Assembly (NCBI GenBank): GCA_965199165.1
Contig: OZ240681.1
Span: forward strand, 1,364,001-1,428,000
Length of the DNA: 64,000 bases
Direction of reading: 5' to 3'
From: LMUY01 sp965199165
GTDB taxonomy: Bacteria; Pseudomonadota; Alphaproteobacteria; Acetobacterales; Acetobacteraceae
The position numbers and the translations under genes are program-made. The notes under the pieces were generated by a model. That model was not told the origin of the DNA. It saw only the letters and a program-made list of their open reading frames with translations, and ran no database searches. This document shows positions 34,296 to 42,601 of the stretch, piece after piece (within the stretch, counting starts at the first letter, position 1; every line of letters starts with the position of its first letter).

Positions 34296-35462
34296 ATGAA
34301 AGCCAACCTGCAAGGCTCCGACTTGGATGCGGCCGACCTGCACCACCACACGGGTGAGGGACGCAACGTCGTCTCCCCCGGGCAAGGCGGCAGCAACGAC
34401 ATCTTCTATGCCGCCGTCCAGATGAGCCGCATGCCGATGATCCTGTCGGACCCGCACGGGGACGACTGCCCGATCATCTTCTGCAACCGCGCCTTCGAGA
34501 GGCTGACCGGATACGGGCAGGGCGAGATCGTCGGCCGCAACTGCCGCTTCCTCCAGGGCGAGGGAACCGACCGGGAGGTCATCGACCGCATCCGCTCCGC
34601 GTTGCACAGGCGGGAGGACTTCCACGAGGAGGTGCTCAACTACCGCAAGGACGGCAGCGGCTTCTGGAATGCGCTGTTCATCAGCCCTGTGTTCACGCCG
34701 TCGGGCGACCTGCTGTACTTCTTCGCAAGCCAACTCGACGTTACCCGCCGCCACGAGGCCGAGGCCGTGCTGCAGCAGGCGCAGCGCCTGGAAACCCTGG
34801 GCGCGATGGCATCGGGGGTCGCACACGAGTTCAACAACCTGATGACGGTGGTGCTGGGCAGCCTGGCCCAGCTGGAACGCGGCATGGCCGAGGGCAGCCG
34901 CGAGCGGGAGCGGCTGGACCGCGCCAAATGGGCCGCGAGCCAGGCCGGCCGGCTGACGCAGCAGATGCTGTCCTTCGCGCGGCGGCAGTTCCACGACAAC
35001 CAGATGCTGGACCTGAACGACCTCCTAGCGGGGTTCGACGCCATCCTGCGGCAGATGGCCGGCACCCACGTCGCGCTGACGCTCGACCTGCAGCCGGAAC
35101 CGCTGCTGGTGGAACTGGATTCGAGCCAGATGGAGATGGCGCTGCTCAACCTCGTGCGCAACGCGGCCGACGCGATGCCGAACGGTGGTCCGCTGGTGAT
35201 CCGGACCCGCAGCCGGGACGTGGAGGGGCACGCCGTCGCCGAGGTCGTGGTCGAGGATAGCGGCAGCGGCATGTCCGCGGACGTGATGCGCCGCGCCACC
35301 GAGCCGTTCTTCACCACCAAGCCGAAGGGCGCCGGCACCGGGCTGGGCCTGTCGATGGTGAACGGCTTCGCCGCGCAGTCCGGCGGGGCGATGGCCATCA
35401 CGTCCAAACCCGGCGCGGGCACCTCCATCACGCTCCGCTTCCCGGTGCGGCAGCCATCCTGA
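34296..35462 (+). CDS. LOV-domain blue-light sensor histidine kinase
   Basis: Soluble kinase of 388 residues. The LOV/PAS domain (about 35-150) carries the flavin-adduct motif GRNCRFLQG with photoactive Cys83, plus NYRKDGSGFWNALFISPV. A HisKA region has His177 in SGVAHEFNNL. The ATPase domain has the N box around Asn289 (NLVRNAADAM), DSGSGMS and GTGLGLSMV. No transmembrane segment is present. ATG 34296 follows AGAGGG. A GT9-like glycosyltransferase gene begins four bases downstream, which links light sensing to surface glycan synthesis by position. Confidence 0.93.
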   Translation: MKANLQGSDLDAADLHHHTGEGRNVVSPGQGGSNDIFYAAVQMSRMPMILSDPHGDDCPIIFCNRAFERLTGYGQGEIVGRNCRFLQGEGTDREVIDRIRSALHRREDFHEEVLNYRKDGSGFWNALFISPVFTPSGDLLYFFASQLDVTRRHEAEAVLQQAQRLETLGAMASGVAHEFNNLMTVVLGSLAQLERGMAEGSRERERLDRAKWAASQAGRLTQQMLSFARRQFHDNQMLDLNDLLAGFDAILRQMAGTHVALTLDLQPEPLLVELDSSQMEMALLNLVRNAADAMPNGGPLVIRTRSRDVEGHAVAEVVVEDSGSGMSADVMRRATEPFFTTKPKGAGTGLGLSMVNGFAAQSGGAMAITSKPGAGTSITLRFPVRQPS

Positions 35463-35466
35463 CGGT

Positions 35467-36330
35467 GTGACCGACGGTACCGAATGGGCGGCGGCCATGC
35501 GCCGCGGCGACTACGCACGCGCGTGGGACCTGGACGCCGCGGTACGGGCCGGCAACGACCCGGCCCGTCGAGACGACCCGGCGTTGCCCTATCACCTGCG
35601 CTGGGTGTGGGACGGGCGGCCGTTCGACGGACGCCACGTCCTGGTCCGGTGCTACCACGGGCTCGGCGACACGCTGCAGTTCCTGCGCTACCTGCCGGCA
35701 CTTGGGCGGCGCGCCGCCTCGCTCACGCTGGAGGTCCAGCCGGAGCTGCTGCCGCTCACCGCCGGAATGTCCGGCATCGACCGCGTCGTGCCCTTCGACG
35801 TGGCTCACCCCTCGCCGCCGGCCGAGTGCGACATGGAAATCATGGAGCTCGCATCCGCGCTGCGCGTCGAACCAGCGGCCCTGCCGCCGCCCTACCTCGG
35901 CATGCCGGTCTTGGAGGGTAGGAGGGCAGCCATCGGGCTATGCTGGCGCGCGGGCGGCTGGGACGCCGAGCGTTCCGTGCCACCCGGGCTGTTCGCCCCC
36001 CTGGCAAGCCGGCGGTGCGTGGCGCTTTGCCCCGGCGCCTCCCCACTCCCCGTCCTCAATCCCGCGGGCTGCCCGCCGGCGGTCGAGCAGACGGCCGCCC
36101 TCGTGGCATCGCTGCGTCTGGTCATCACCGTGGACACCATGGTGGCCCATCTTGCCGGGGCGCTGGGCGTCCCGACCTGGCTGCTGCTCAAGCACGCGGC
36201 GGATTGGCGGTGGATGGCGGAGCGCGGCGACTCCCCCTGGTACCCGTCGATGCGGCTCTACCGCCAGTCGGCACCGGGCGACTGGCAAGGCGTGATGTCG
36301 CGGGTCGCAGGCGACCTCGCCCGCGCGTAG
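35467..36330 (+). CDS. Glycosyltransferase family 9-like (heptosyltransferase-like) protein
   Basis: A 287-residue GT-B-like protein resembling the transferase domain attached to TPR proteins or ADP-heptose:LPS transferases. It contains VRCYHGLGDTLQFLRYLPAL, a C-terminal TVDTMVAHLAGALGVPTWLLL nucleotide-sugar site and WYPSMRLYRQ. The start is GTG 35467, four bases after the LOV kinase. Its 3' end overlaps the convergent Gfo/Idh gene by 73 bp, which is unusual and may allow antisense regulation. Confidence 0.82.
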   Translation: MTDGTEWAAAMRRGDYARAWDLDAAVRAGNDPARRDDPALPYHLRWVWDGRPFDGRHVLVRCYHGLGDTLQFLRYLPALGRRAASLTLEVQPELLPLTAGMSGIDRVVPFDVAHPSPPAECDMEIMELASALRVEPAALPPPYLGMPVLEGRRAAIGLCWRAGGWDAERSVPPGLFAPLASRRCVALCPGASPLPVLNPAGCPPAVEQTAALVASLRLVITVDTMVAHLAGALGVPTWLLLKHAADWRWMAERGDSPWYPSMRLYRQSAPGDWQGVMSRVAGDLARA

Positions 36331-37307
36331 ATGCGGTCGAGCACCCGGGCGACCGCCACGAAGCGGTGGGCGGCGGCGTCGAACCCCTCGCCGGCGGCCA
36401 GCCGCGTCGTCCATTCCACGGCCGCCCGCGCGGCCCAGGGGTCAGGCGGCATGGCCAGGACCTGCGTCGCGGTGCCGGCATATCGCTCCGCGGTGAAGTC
36501 GTAGAACGAGCCGTCGAGGTTGCGCAGGGTCGCCCCGCCCTCGGCGCCGTGGAACGCGGCGGAGATGACGGCGTCGCGGCCGGCATGCAGGCGCCAGGAG
36601 CAGGCCAACCGCACGACCGTCCCCGTCGCCAGCTCCAGCGTGGCGAGGGCATGGTCCTCCACCTGGCCCGGCCGCTCCGCCAGCCGGTGGCCGCCCGAGA
36701 ACAGCTGCGCCGAGACGGCGGCGACGTCCGGGAAACCGAGCGTCCAGAGCGCCAGGTCCACGAGGTGGACGCCCAGGTCGATGACGCAGCCGCCACCCGA
36801 CTGGCGCAGGTCGTAGAACCACGGCTTGTCGGGGCCGTAGGCGTTGTGGAAGACGAGCTCGACCGCGTGGATGCGGCCGAGCGTGCCTTCCCCGACCAGC
36901 GCGCGGATGTGCCGCATGCCGGCGATGTGGCGGTAGGACAGGTCGACGCCGAGCAGGCGGTCCGCTTTCTCCGCCGCCGCGACCACCGCCGCGGTCTCCG
37001 CCGCGTCGCGCCCCAGCGGTTTCTGGCAGAACACGGCAACGCCCCGGCGCAGCGCCTCCATCGACTGCCCGGCGTGGGAGGCGCTGGGCGTGGCGATCAC
37101 CAGCCCGTCCAGGCCCAGGTCGAGCAGCGCGGCGAGCGTGTCCACGCGCTGGCTGCCGGGCGCCAGCCGAGCGGCCTCGGCTGCCGCGTCCGGCGACGGG
37201 TCGAGGAAGCCGGCCGCACATGCCACCCCGCTCTCCAGCAGCGCCGCCATCCGGTGCCGCCCGATCCAGCCCAGACCCAGGAAGCCCAGCCGGAGCTGGC
37301 GGCTCAC
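36258..37307 (-). CDS. Gfo/Idh/MocA family sugar oxidoreductase
   Basis: NAD(P)-dependent sugar dehydrogenase (349 residues). The Rossmann start is LRLGFLGLGWIGRHRM. The catalytic Lys lies in CQKPLGRD, where Gln replaces the usual Glu of EKP, and GGGCVIDLGVHLVDLALW follows in the second domain. GTG 37307 overlaps the stop of the zinc dehydrogenase as GTGA. The adjacent pair resembles the fused bi-domain oxidoreductases found in other glycan clusters. It is the last gene of the eight-gene minus-strand sugar operon. Confidence 0.88.
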   Translation of the reverse strand: MSRQLRLGFLGLGWIGRHRMAALLESGVACAAGFLDPSPDAAAEAARLAPGSQRVDTLAALLDLGLDGLVIATPSASHAGQSMEALRRGVAVFCQKPLGRDAAETAAVVAAAEKADRLLGVDLSYRHIAGMRHIRALVGEGTLGRIHAVELVFHNAYGPDKPWFYDLRQSGGGCVIDLGVHLVDLALWTLGFPDVAAVSAQLFSGGHRLAERPGQVEDHALATLELATGTVVRLACSWRLHAGRDAVISAAFHGAEGGATLRNLDGSFYDFTAERYAGTATQVLAMPPDPWAARAAVEWTTRLAAGEGFDAAAHRFVAVARVLDRIYARARSPATRDITPCQSPGADWR

Positions 37308-38257
37308 AGCATCACCAGCGCTTTCAGGAAGCCCTCGGGCCGGTCCCGCGTGGCATCCAACGCCGCTGCCAGCCCCTCCAGCTTGTAGCGGTGCGTGAAC
37401 AAGGGGGTAGGGTCGAGGCGGCCGTCGGCCACAGCGTCCGCCGCGGCCTGCATGCCGGCGATGTACACCGCCGGGTCACGCTCGTGCGCGTTGACCACGT
37501 CCAGCCCGCGCCAGTTCCACAGCTGCATGTTGACCTGGCGCGGGCCGTCCTGGTGGTAGCCGGCGATGACCAGCCGGCCGCGCTCGCCCGCCAGCTCGCC
37601 GGCCAGGTCGAGCGGCCACTGCTTGCCCACCGCCTCGATGACGCGTTCGCACAGGGCGCCGCCGGTCAGCCGGCGCACCTGGTCGACGATGGCGCCGTGG
37701 TCCTCCATCGCGATCGTCTCGGCAGCGCCCATGCGGCGCGCCACGTCCAGCGAGAAGCGGCGCCGCGAGATGGCGATGACCCGCGCGCCGGCATCCGTGG
37801 CCAGGCGCGTGAGCAGGGCGCCCAGGAAGCCGATGCCGACGATGGCCACCGTCTGCCCGGCCGCGACGCCGCTGCGCCGGAAGATGTTGAAGGCGCAACC
37901 CAGCGGCTCCCCTGGGAAGGGCCGCGCCGCCAGCCCGCCGGTCAACCGGATCACGGCGTCGGCGGCCGCGACGTCGTATTCGGCGTAGGCGCGCTGGGAC
38001 AGCGTGGCCACGCGGTCGCCGGGCGCGAACCCCACCACGCCCGGGCCGACCGCGTCGACATGGCCCCATCCCTCGTGGCCCAGCGCTCCGGGCAGCGTCG
38101 GGAACGTCATCCAGTCCGGGCCGGCCCAGGGCCCGAGGTTGGAGGCGCAGACGCCGCATCCTTCCAGCCGGATGCGCAGCTGCCCGGCGCCAGGTTCCGG
38201 GCGCGGCACCTGGACCACCTCCATTAGCCCCGGGCCGGTCAGGATGGCTGCCCGCAT
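37304..38257 (-). CDS. Zinc-binding alcohol/polyol dehydrogenase
   Basis: Medium-chain dehydrogenase (317 residues). The zinc site uses CGVCASNLG and GALGHEGWGHV, and the NAD site is VAIVGIGFLGALLTRLA. The structural-zinc lobe with four cysteines is absent, so it is a short member of the family. ATG 38257 lies 17 bp after the CgeB-like gene. It probably oxidises a sugar or cyclitol hydroxyl together with the following Gfo/Idh enzyme. Confidence 0.87.
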   Translation of the reverse strand: MRAAILTGPGLMEVVQVPRPEPGAGQLRIRLEGCGVCASNLGPWAGPDWMTFPTLPGALGHEGWGHVDAVGPGVVGFAPGDRVATLSQRAYAEYDVAAADAVIRLTGGLAARPFPGEPLGCAFNIFRRSGVAAGQTVAIVGIGFLGALLTRLATDAGARVIAISRRRFSLDVARRMGAAETIAMEDHGAIVDQVRRLTGGALCERVIEAVGKQWPLDLAGELAGERGRLVIAGYHQDGPRQVNMQLWNWRGLDVVNAHERDPAVYIAGMQAAADAVADGRLDPTPLFTHRYKLEGLAAALDATRDRPEGFLKALVML

Positions 38258-38274
38258 CGCTTCGGCCACGCGGC

Positions 38275-39354
38275 CTAACGCCCGGGCAGGGCGATGGCCT
38301 GCCGCAAAGCGCTTTCCAGGGTAGCTGCCCGGTCGGCGGCCGAATGGCGCGCCACCACCGCCTGCCGTGCCGCTTCCCCCATCGACCGACGCTCCGCCTC
38401 GCCAAGGTCCAGGGCCGCGAGCACGTCCTCCGCGCTCCGCACCAGCAGGAGTTCGCGTCCCGGCGTCATGACCGTGTCGATGCCGTCCCAGACGTCGGAC
38501 AGGATCGCCGTGCCGCACGCGGCAGCCTCGAACAGGCGGATGCTCGGGCTGAACCCGGCCGCGACCATGTCGGCCCGGGTGATGTTCAGGGTGAGGCCGC
38601 TCGCGCCGTAGAACGCCGCGTGATCCGCGGGCGGCACGTGATGCAGGCGCTCGACATTGGCGGGCCAGGCGATGCCATCCGGGTAGAGCGGTCCGGCGAC
38701 GGCAAACCGGCGGTCCGGTGCGCGCCGCGCCGGCCCGAGCAGCAAGCGCTCGAGCACGGGTTGCCGATCCTCGCTGTAGGTGCCGAGATAGGACAGGTCC
38801 CAACGGCGCGGCACCTCGACCGGGCGATAGGCCGCCGGGTCGACGGAACAGTATAGCGCCCGTGCCGCCGGCGAGCCGTAGACCCGCTCCAGCCGATCCA
38901 ACGTCGGGCCGCCGGTGAAGGAGAGGTAGAGGTCGTAGCGCGCGATCTGCTCCGCGGCGAGGTAGGCGTTGTCGCCGCGCTCCAGCGCCGCCAAGGTCAC
39001 GGGTGTGTCGATGTCGTAGAATGCCACCGGTCCGCGCGCGGTGTCCAAGGCCCAGTCCCCGACCGCGATGCCATCGGGCACATAGGAGCCGACGATCACG
39101 GCATCCGCATCCGCCAGCGTGGCGCGCCATGGATGCAGCCCGTCCAGGTCCGCGTAGAAGGCGAGTTGGCAGTAGGCCGGGTCGGGCAGGTCGCGATGCT
39201 CGGCGTACCAGGGCACGTCGCGTTCCAGGAAGATCACCCGGTGTCCGCGCGCGGCGAAGGCCTGCAGCAGGGCACGGTACGTCACGGCATGGCCGTTGCC
39301 CCAGGAGGACGACAGGCTCAGCCCCAGCACGACGACGGTCAGCCGCCCGCTCAA
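38275..39354 (-). CDS. CgeB-like glycosyltransferase, copy 3
   Basis: Predicted GT-B transferase of 359 residues, related to the two genes upstream. It shows VVVLGLSLSSSWGNGHAVTYRALLQAF at the acceptor side. At the donor site it has NITRADMVAAGFSPSIRLFEAAACGTAILSDVWDGID, where the Glu of FEAAACG binds the sugar nucleotide. There is no ATG near the start; TTG 39354 overlaps the previous stop as TTGA. Acceptor and donor are unknown. Confidence 0.83.
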   Translation of the reverse strand: MSGRLTVVVLGLSLSSSWGNGHAVTYRALLQAFAARGHRVIFLERDVPWYAEHRDLPDPAYCQLAFYADLDGLHPWRATLADADAVIVGSYVPDGIAVGDWALDTARGPVAFYDIDTPVTLAALERGDNAYLAAEQIARYDLYLSFTGGPTLDRLERVYGSPAARALYCSVDPAAYRPVEVPRRWDLSYLGTYSEDRQPVLERLLLGPARRAPDRRFAVAGPLYPDGIAWPANVERLHHVPPADHAAFYGASGLTLNITRADMVAAGFSPSIRLFEAAACGTAILSDVWDGIDTVMTPGRELLLVRSAEDVLAALDLGEAERRSMGEAARQAVVARHSAADRAATLESALRQAIALPGR

Positions 39355-40439
39355 GCAGCAACCTCGCGACGCATCGCCATGGCGGCCTGGAGCAAGGCGT
39401 CGACCTCGGCGGCGCGCTGGCCATACGTGTGGTCGCGCAGCACGCGCCGCAGTGCCGCCGACCCGATCGCCGCGGCGCGGCTTCTGGTGAGGGCCTGGAG
39501 GTGCTGCGCCACGTCCTGTCCGTCCCGCGCGACGAGGATCTCCTCGCCCGGCTGCAGGAAGAGCTCGATCCCCTCCCATGCGTCGGTGATGAGGCAGGCG
39601 CCGGCCCCGGCGGCCTCGAACACGCGCGTAGCGGGCGAGAACCCGGTCTCGGCCATGCTGTCCCGGGCGACGTTGAGCACCGCCAGCGCCGAACGGTTGA
39701 AGGCGTTGTGGTCGGCGGTGCCCACGTGGCCGACCTGCGACACGTTGGCCGGCATCGGCTTGCCCTCCCAGCCGCTGCCGCCGAGCAGGAAGCGGCGGTC
39801 CGGCAGCAAGGCGCCGGCATGCACGAAGAAGCGGTCGATGCGCGCCTCGCGGTCCGGCAGGCGGTTGGCGAGGAGCGACAGGTCGGCGGCGAAGCGCGGC
39901 TCGGCGGCGACCGGATGGTGCGTCGCCGGGTCGAGTGCGTTGTAGACCGGCACGCAGCGCACCGCGCCGAAGCCGTCATATCCCGCGACGACCGGCGGGC
40001 CGCCGCCATAGGTGAAGACGAAGTCCAAGGAAGGAAGCACCTGAAGCAACGGATGGTCCGGCGCGGCGCGCAGCTCGGCCAAGGTGGCGGGTGCGTCCAC
40101 GTCCCAGAACACGCGGATCGCGCCTGGCCGGGCCAGCGCGAACACGCCCAGCAGCTCCGCGTCGAACACCCCGACTCCGCTCGCCTTCACCACCACGTCC
40201 GCCTCGACGGCCCGGGCCATGACGGCGCGGCATGCATCGTCGGTCGCCGGATAGACGACGACGCGCGCCCAGGACGGCGGCTCGATGTCGCGATGGGCCT
40301 GGCGGTCGAACGCGTCCGGCTCGAAGAAGGTGATGTCGTGGCCCCGTGCGGCCAGCTCGCCCAACATCCCGCGGTAGTAGGTTGCGGCGCCGTTCCAGTA
40401 GGCGGATAGCAGGCTCGATCCGTAGAACGCGATCTTCAC
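39351..40439 (-). CDS. CgeB-like glycosyltransferase, copy 2
   Basis: GT-B transferase (362 residues) with N-terminal MKIAFYGSSLLSAYWNGAATYYRGML and donor motif DSMAETGFSPATRVFEAAGAGACLITDAWEGIE. It shares motif order with its two neighbours, indicating tandem duplication and divergence. It starts at GTG 40439, overlapping the upstream stop (GTGA). It probably adds one residue of a short glycan. Confidence 0.85.
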   Translation of the reverse strand: MKIAFYGSSLLSAYWNGAATYYRGMLGELAARGHDITFFEPDAFDRQAHRDIEPPSWARVVVYPATDDACRAVMARAVEADVVVKASGVGVFDAELLGVFALARPGAIRVFWDVDAPATLAELRAAPDHPLLQVLPSLDFVFTYGGGPPVVAGYDGFGAVRCVPVYNALDPATHHPVAAEPRFAADLSLLANRLPDREARIDRFFVHAGALLPDRRFLLGGSGWEGKPMPANVSQVGHVGTADHNAFNRSALAVLNVARDSMAETGFSPATRVFEAAGAGACLITDAWEGIELFLQPGEEILVARDGQDVAQHLQALTRSRAAAIGSAALRRVLRDHTYGQRAAEVDALLQAAMAMRREVAA

Positions 40440-41554
40440 CCTACCGCCTCCCCGGCCGGTCTTCCCGCACCGTCCAGCTGCGCCACGATGGCCAGCAGCT
40501 CGTCGACGCGGTGCGCACAGCTGTGCCGGGCCTGGATCGTGCGCAGGCCGTGCGACGACAGCGCCTCCCGCAGGCCGGGGTCGTTGCGGACATCACGCAA
40601 CATGCTCGCCATCGTAGGACCGTCCTTCGCGAGCAGGAAGTCCGCGCCCGGCGTGAACAGGCCCTCGCTGTCCGACCACGGCGCGCTGAGCAGCGGGATG
40701 CCGCAGGCGAGCGCCTCGAACACGCGGATGGTCGGGATACCCGGGAGCTGCCGGGCGTAGAACTGGCGGGGCACGTGGACCGTGGCCAGGTGGCGGCCGA
40801 ACACCGCGGGCGCCAGCGCGTTGGCCAGCCAGCCCTGGTAGGTTGCACCATGGCGTTGCAGCAGGGCGAGCGCCTCCGGCGGATAGCGGACGCCATGGAT
40901 CGCCAGCGGCAAGCCGACCGCGCGCGCCGGGTCGAGCAGGAACGTCTCGAGCTCGCGGGTCCGCTCGCCGTCACCCCAGTTGCCGATCCAGACCAGGCCG
41001 TGGCGGGGCCCGTCCAGCGCCGGCGGCTGGAACAGCCTGGTGTCCGCGGCCTCGTGCCACACGAAGACCCGCGCCCCCCAGCCCCAGCCCCGATACGTCT
41101 CGGCCAAGGTTTCTCCGAAGGCGAGCACGCCGTCGTACGCCTCCAGGTCGTAGGCGCGCATGGCGCCCGGTTCGCTGACGGCGCGGTGGTGCGTGTCGTG
41201 GAACAACAGGCGGAAGCCGCCCCCCGCCGCGCGCGCCCGGCCGACCGCGGCGACCAGGGCCGGGTCGTTCCACTCGTGCACGATCACCAGGTCGGCACCG
41301 TCGCAGGCGCGCGCCAGGTCCAGTTCAGGGCCGAACGTCCGCGAGTGCAGCTCGGGGTAGGCGCGGCGAAAGGGGAGCAGCCCGGCCTCGCCCTGTTCGG
41401 CCAGGAGATTGGTCAGGCTCCACGACGCCTCGGGCTCGAAGACGGCGACGTCATGGCCGCGCGCCAGCAACTCACGCAGCACGCCGCGGAGGAAATGCGC
41501 GTTGCCGTGGTTCCAGCAGGACTGCAGCGAGTGCGTGAAGTAGACGACCTTCAA
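40436..41554 (-). CDS. CgeB-like glycosyltransferase, copy 1
   Basis: GT-B transferase (372 residues). It begins LKVVYFTHSLQSCWNHGNAHFLRGVL from TTG 41554, which overlaps the GT4 stop as TTGA. The donor region reads PGIPTIRVFEALACGIPLLSAPWSDSEGLF. It is the most divergent of the three tandem copies but has the same N-terminal WNHGNAHFLRG-type acceptor loop. It acts in the same predicted surface-glycan pathway. Confidence 0.85.
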   Translation of the reverse strand: MKVVYFTHSLQSCWNHGNAHFLRGVLRELLARGHDVAVFEPEASWSLTNLLAEQGEAGLLPFRRAYPELHSRTFGPELDLARACDGADLVIVHEWNDPALVAAVGRARAAGGGFRLLFHDTHHRAVSEPGAMRAYDLEAYDGVLAFGETLAETYRGWGWGARVFVWHEAADTRLFQPPALDGPRHGLVWIGNWGDGERTRELETFLLDPARAVGLPLAIHGVRYPPEALALLQRHGATYQGWLANALAPAVFGRHLATVHVPRQFYARQLPGIPTIRVFEALACGIPLLSAPWSDSEGLFTPGADFLLAKDGPTMASMLRDVRNDPGLREALSSHGLRTIQARHSCAHRVDELLAIVAQLDGAGRPAGEAVG

Positions 41555-42579
41555 TGGGGTGCCGCCCCGTAGGCCGCCAGCGTGCCATCCACCATCGCGT
41601 CGACCGTGTAGCGGGCTGCGCAGGCCCGGGCGCGTTCCCCCAGGCGGGCCGCCTCCGCCGGGTCGTCCAGCAGGCCGTCCAACACGGCGGACACGGCGGC
41701 GCTGTCGTCCGGCTGCACGAACACCGCCGCACCCGACCACAACTCGCGGAACGTCGGGATGTCCGACAGCACGAGCGCGCATCCCGCCTGGGCAGCCTCC
41801 AGCACCGTGAGGCCGAATGGTTCGTAAAGGGCGAGGGACACGAACACGGCGGCGCGGTGCAACGCGTCCTGCATCGCCGCCGCGTCCAGAAGACCCATGG
41901 TCCGCACGGCAGCGAGCTCCACGCTGACCCCGTCCGGCCCCTGCGACGGCCCCGCGGCGTAGACCGCCCCCTGCATGAGGCTCGCGGCCCGGTCCAAGGA
42001 CTGCATGTTCTTGCCGGCATCCCACAACCGGCCTGCGGTCAGCGCGACCGCGTCCTTGGTCCGGCCTGTCGCCGCAGGCGACGCGCGGCCGTTGCGGACC
42101 ACGGTCGGGGACACGCCGAACACCGCCGCGGTGGCTCTGGCGAAGGACCGGCTCGGTGCGATGAGCTGGTCGCACGCCGCATAGCCGCGCGCGAGCACAT
42201 CGCGCCGCCAGGCGAGACCCTGCGGCAGGTCCTCCTCGCGCACCGCGTCCCACCAGGTGGCGAGGCAGGAATGGCACACCCCCACGACCGGCACCGCCGG
42301 ACGATGGGAGGCGGCAAGCGCCGGGCTGTTCAGGTGCAAGACCGTGGCCCGGCACTCGGTGGCGAGCTGGGATACGACACGCCCAGCCAGCAGGATCGCG
42401 TCCTCGTCTTCCGCAAGCCAATCCAGCGGCAATCCAGTCTCGATCACGTCCAATCCGGCCGGCAAGGATCGTGGCGGCGGCCCGAGGACGGCCAGCGTCA
42501 CGGCATGCCCGCGATGACGCAACCCCTCCGCCAAGTCGGTCGCGTAGCTCCAGACGCCACCCACGGCGTCGGCCGTCAT
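41551..42579 (-). CDS. Glycosyltransferase family 4
   Basis: Retaining GT-B transferase (342 residues). MTADAVGGVWSYATDLAEGL opens the N-domain. The C-domain has LTAGRLWDAGKNMQSLDRAA, then SLALYEPFGLTVLEAAQAGCALVLSDIPTF, the ExFGxxxxE motif of GT4. The start may be ATG 42579 or the preceding TTG 42582. It is preceded at 19-22 bp by the epimerase and coupled to the CgeB-like series. Confidence 0.88.
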   Translation of the reverse strand: MTADAVGGVWSYATDLAEGLRHRGHAVTLAVLGPPPRSLPAGLDVIETGLPLDWLAEDEDAILLAGRVVSQLATECRATVLHLNSPALAASHRPAVPVVGVCHSCLATWWDAVREEDLPQGLAWRRDVLARGYAACDQLIAPSRSFARATAAVFGVSPTVVRNGRASPAATGRTKDAVALTAGRLWDAGKNMQSLDRAASLMQGAVYAAGPSQGPDGVSVELAAVRTMGLLDAAAMQDALHRAAVFVSLALYEPFGLTVLEAAQAGCALVLSDIPTFRELWSGAAVFVQPDDSAAVSAVLDGLLDDPAEAARLGERARACAARYTVDAMVDGTLAAYGAAPH

Positions 42580-42601
42580 CAAGATCCGTTCGCTCCGCAG
42601 G

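Noticed and set aside
38258..40009. Possible fusion of the zinc dehydrogenase with an upstream domain, as the frame stays open
   Set aside because: The extension is out of frame with two real glycosyltransferase genes, and the dehydrogenase has a proper ATG at 38257.
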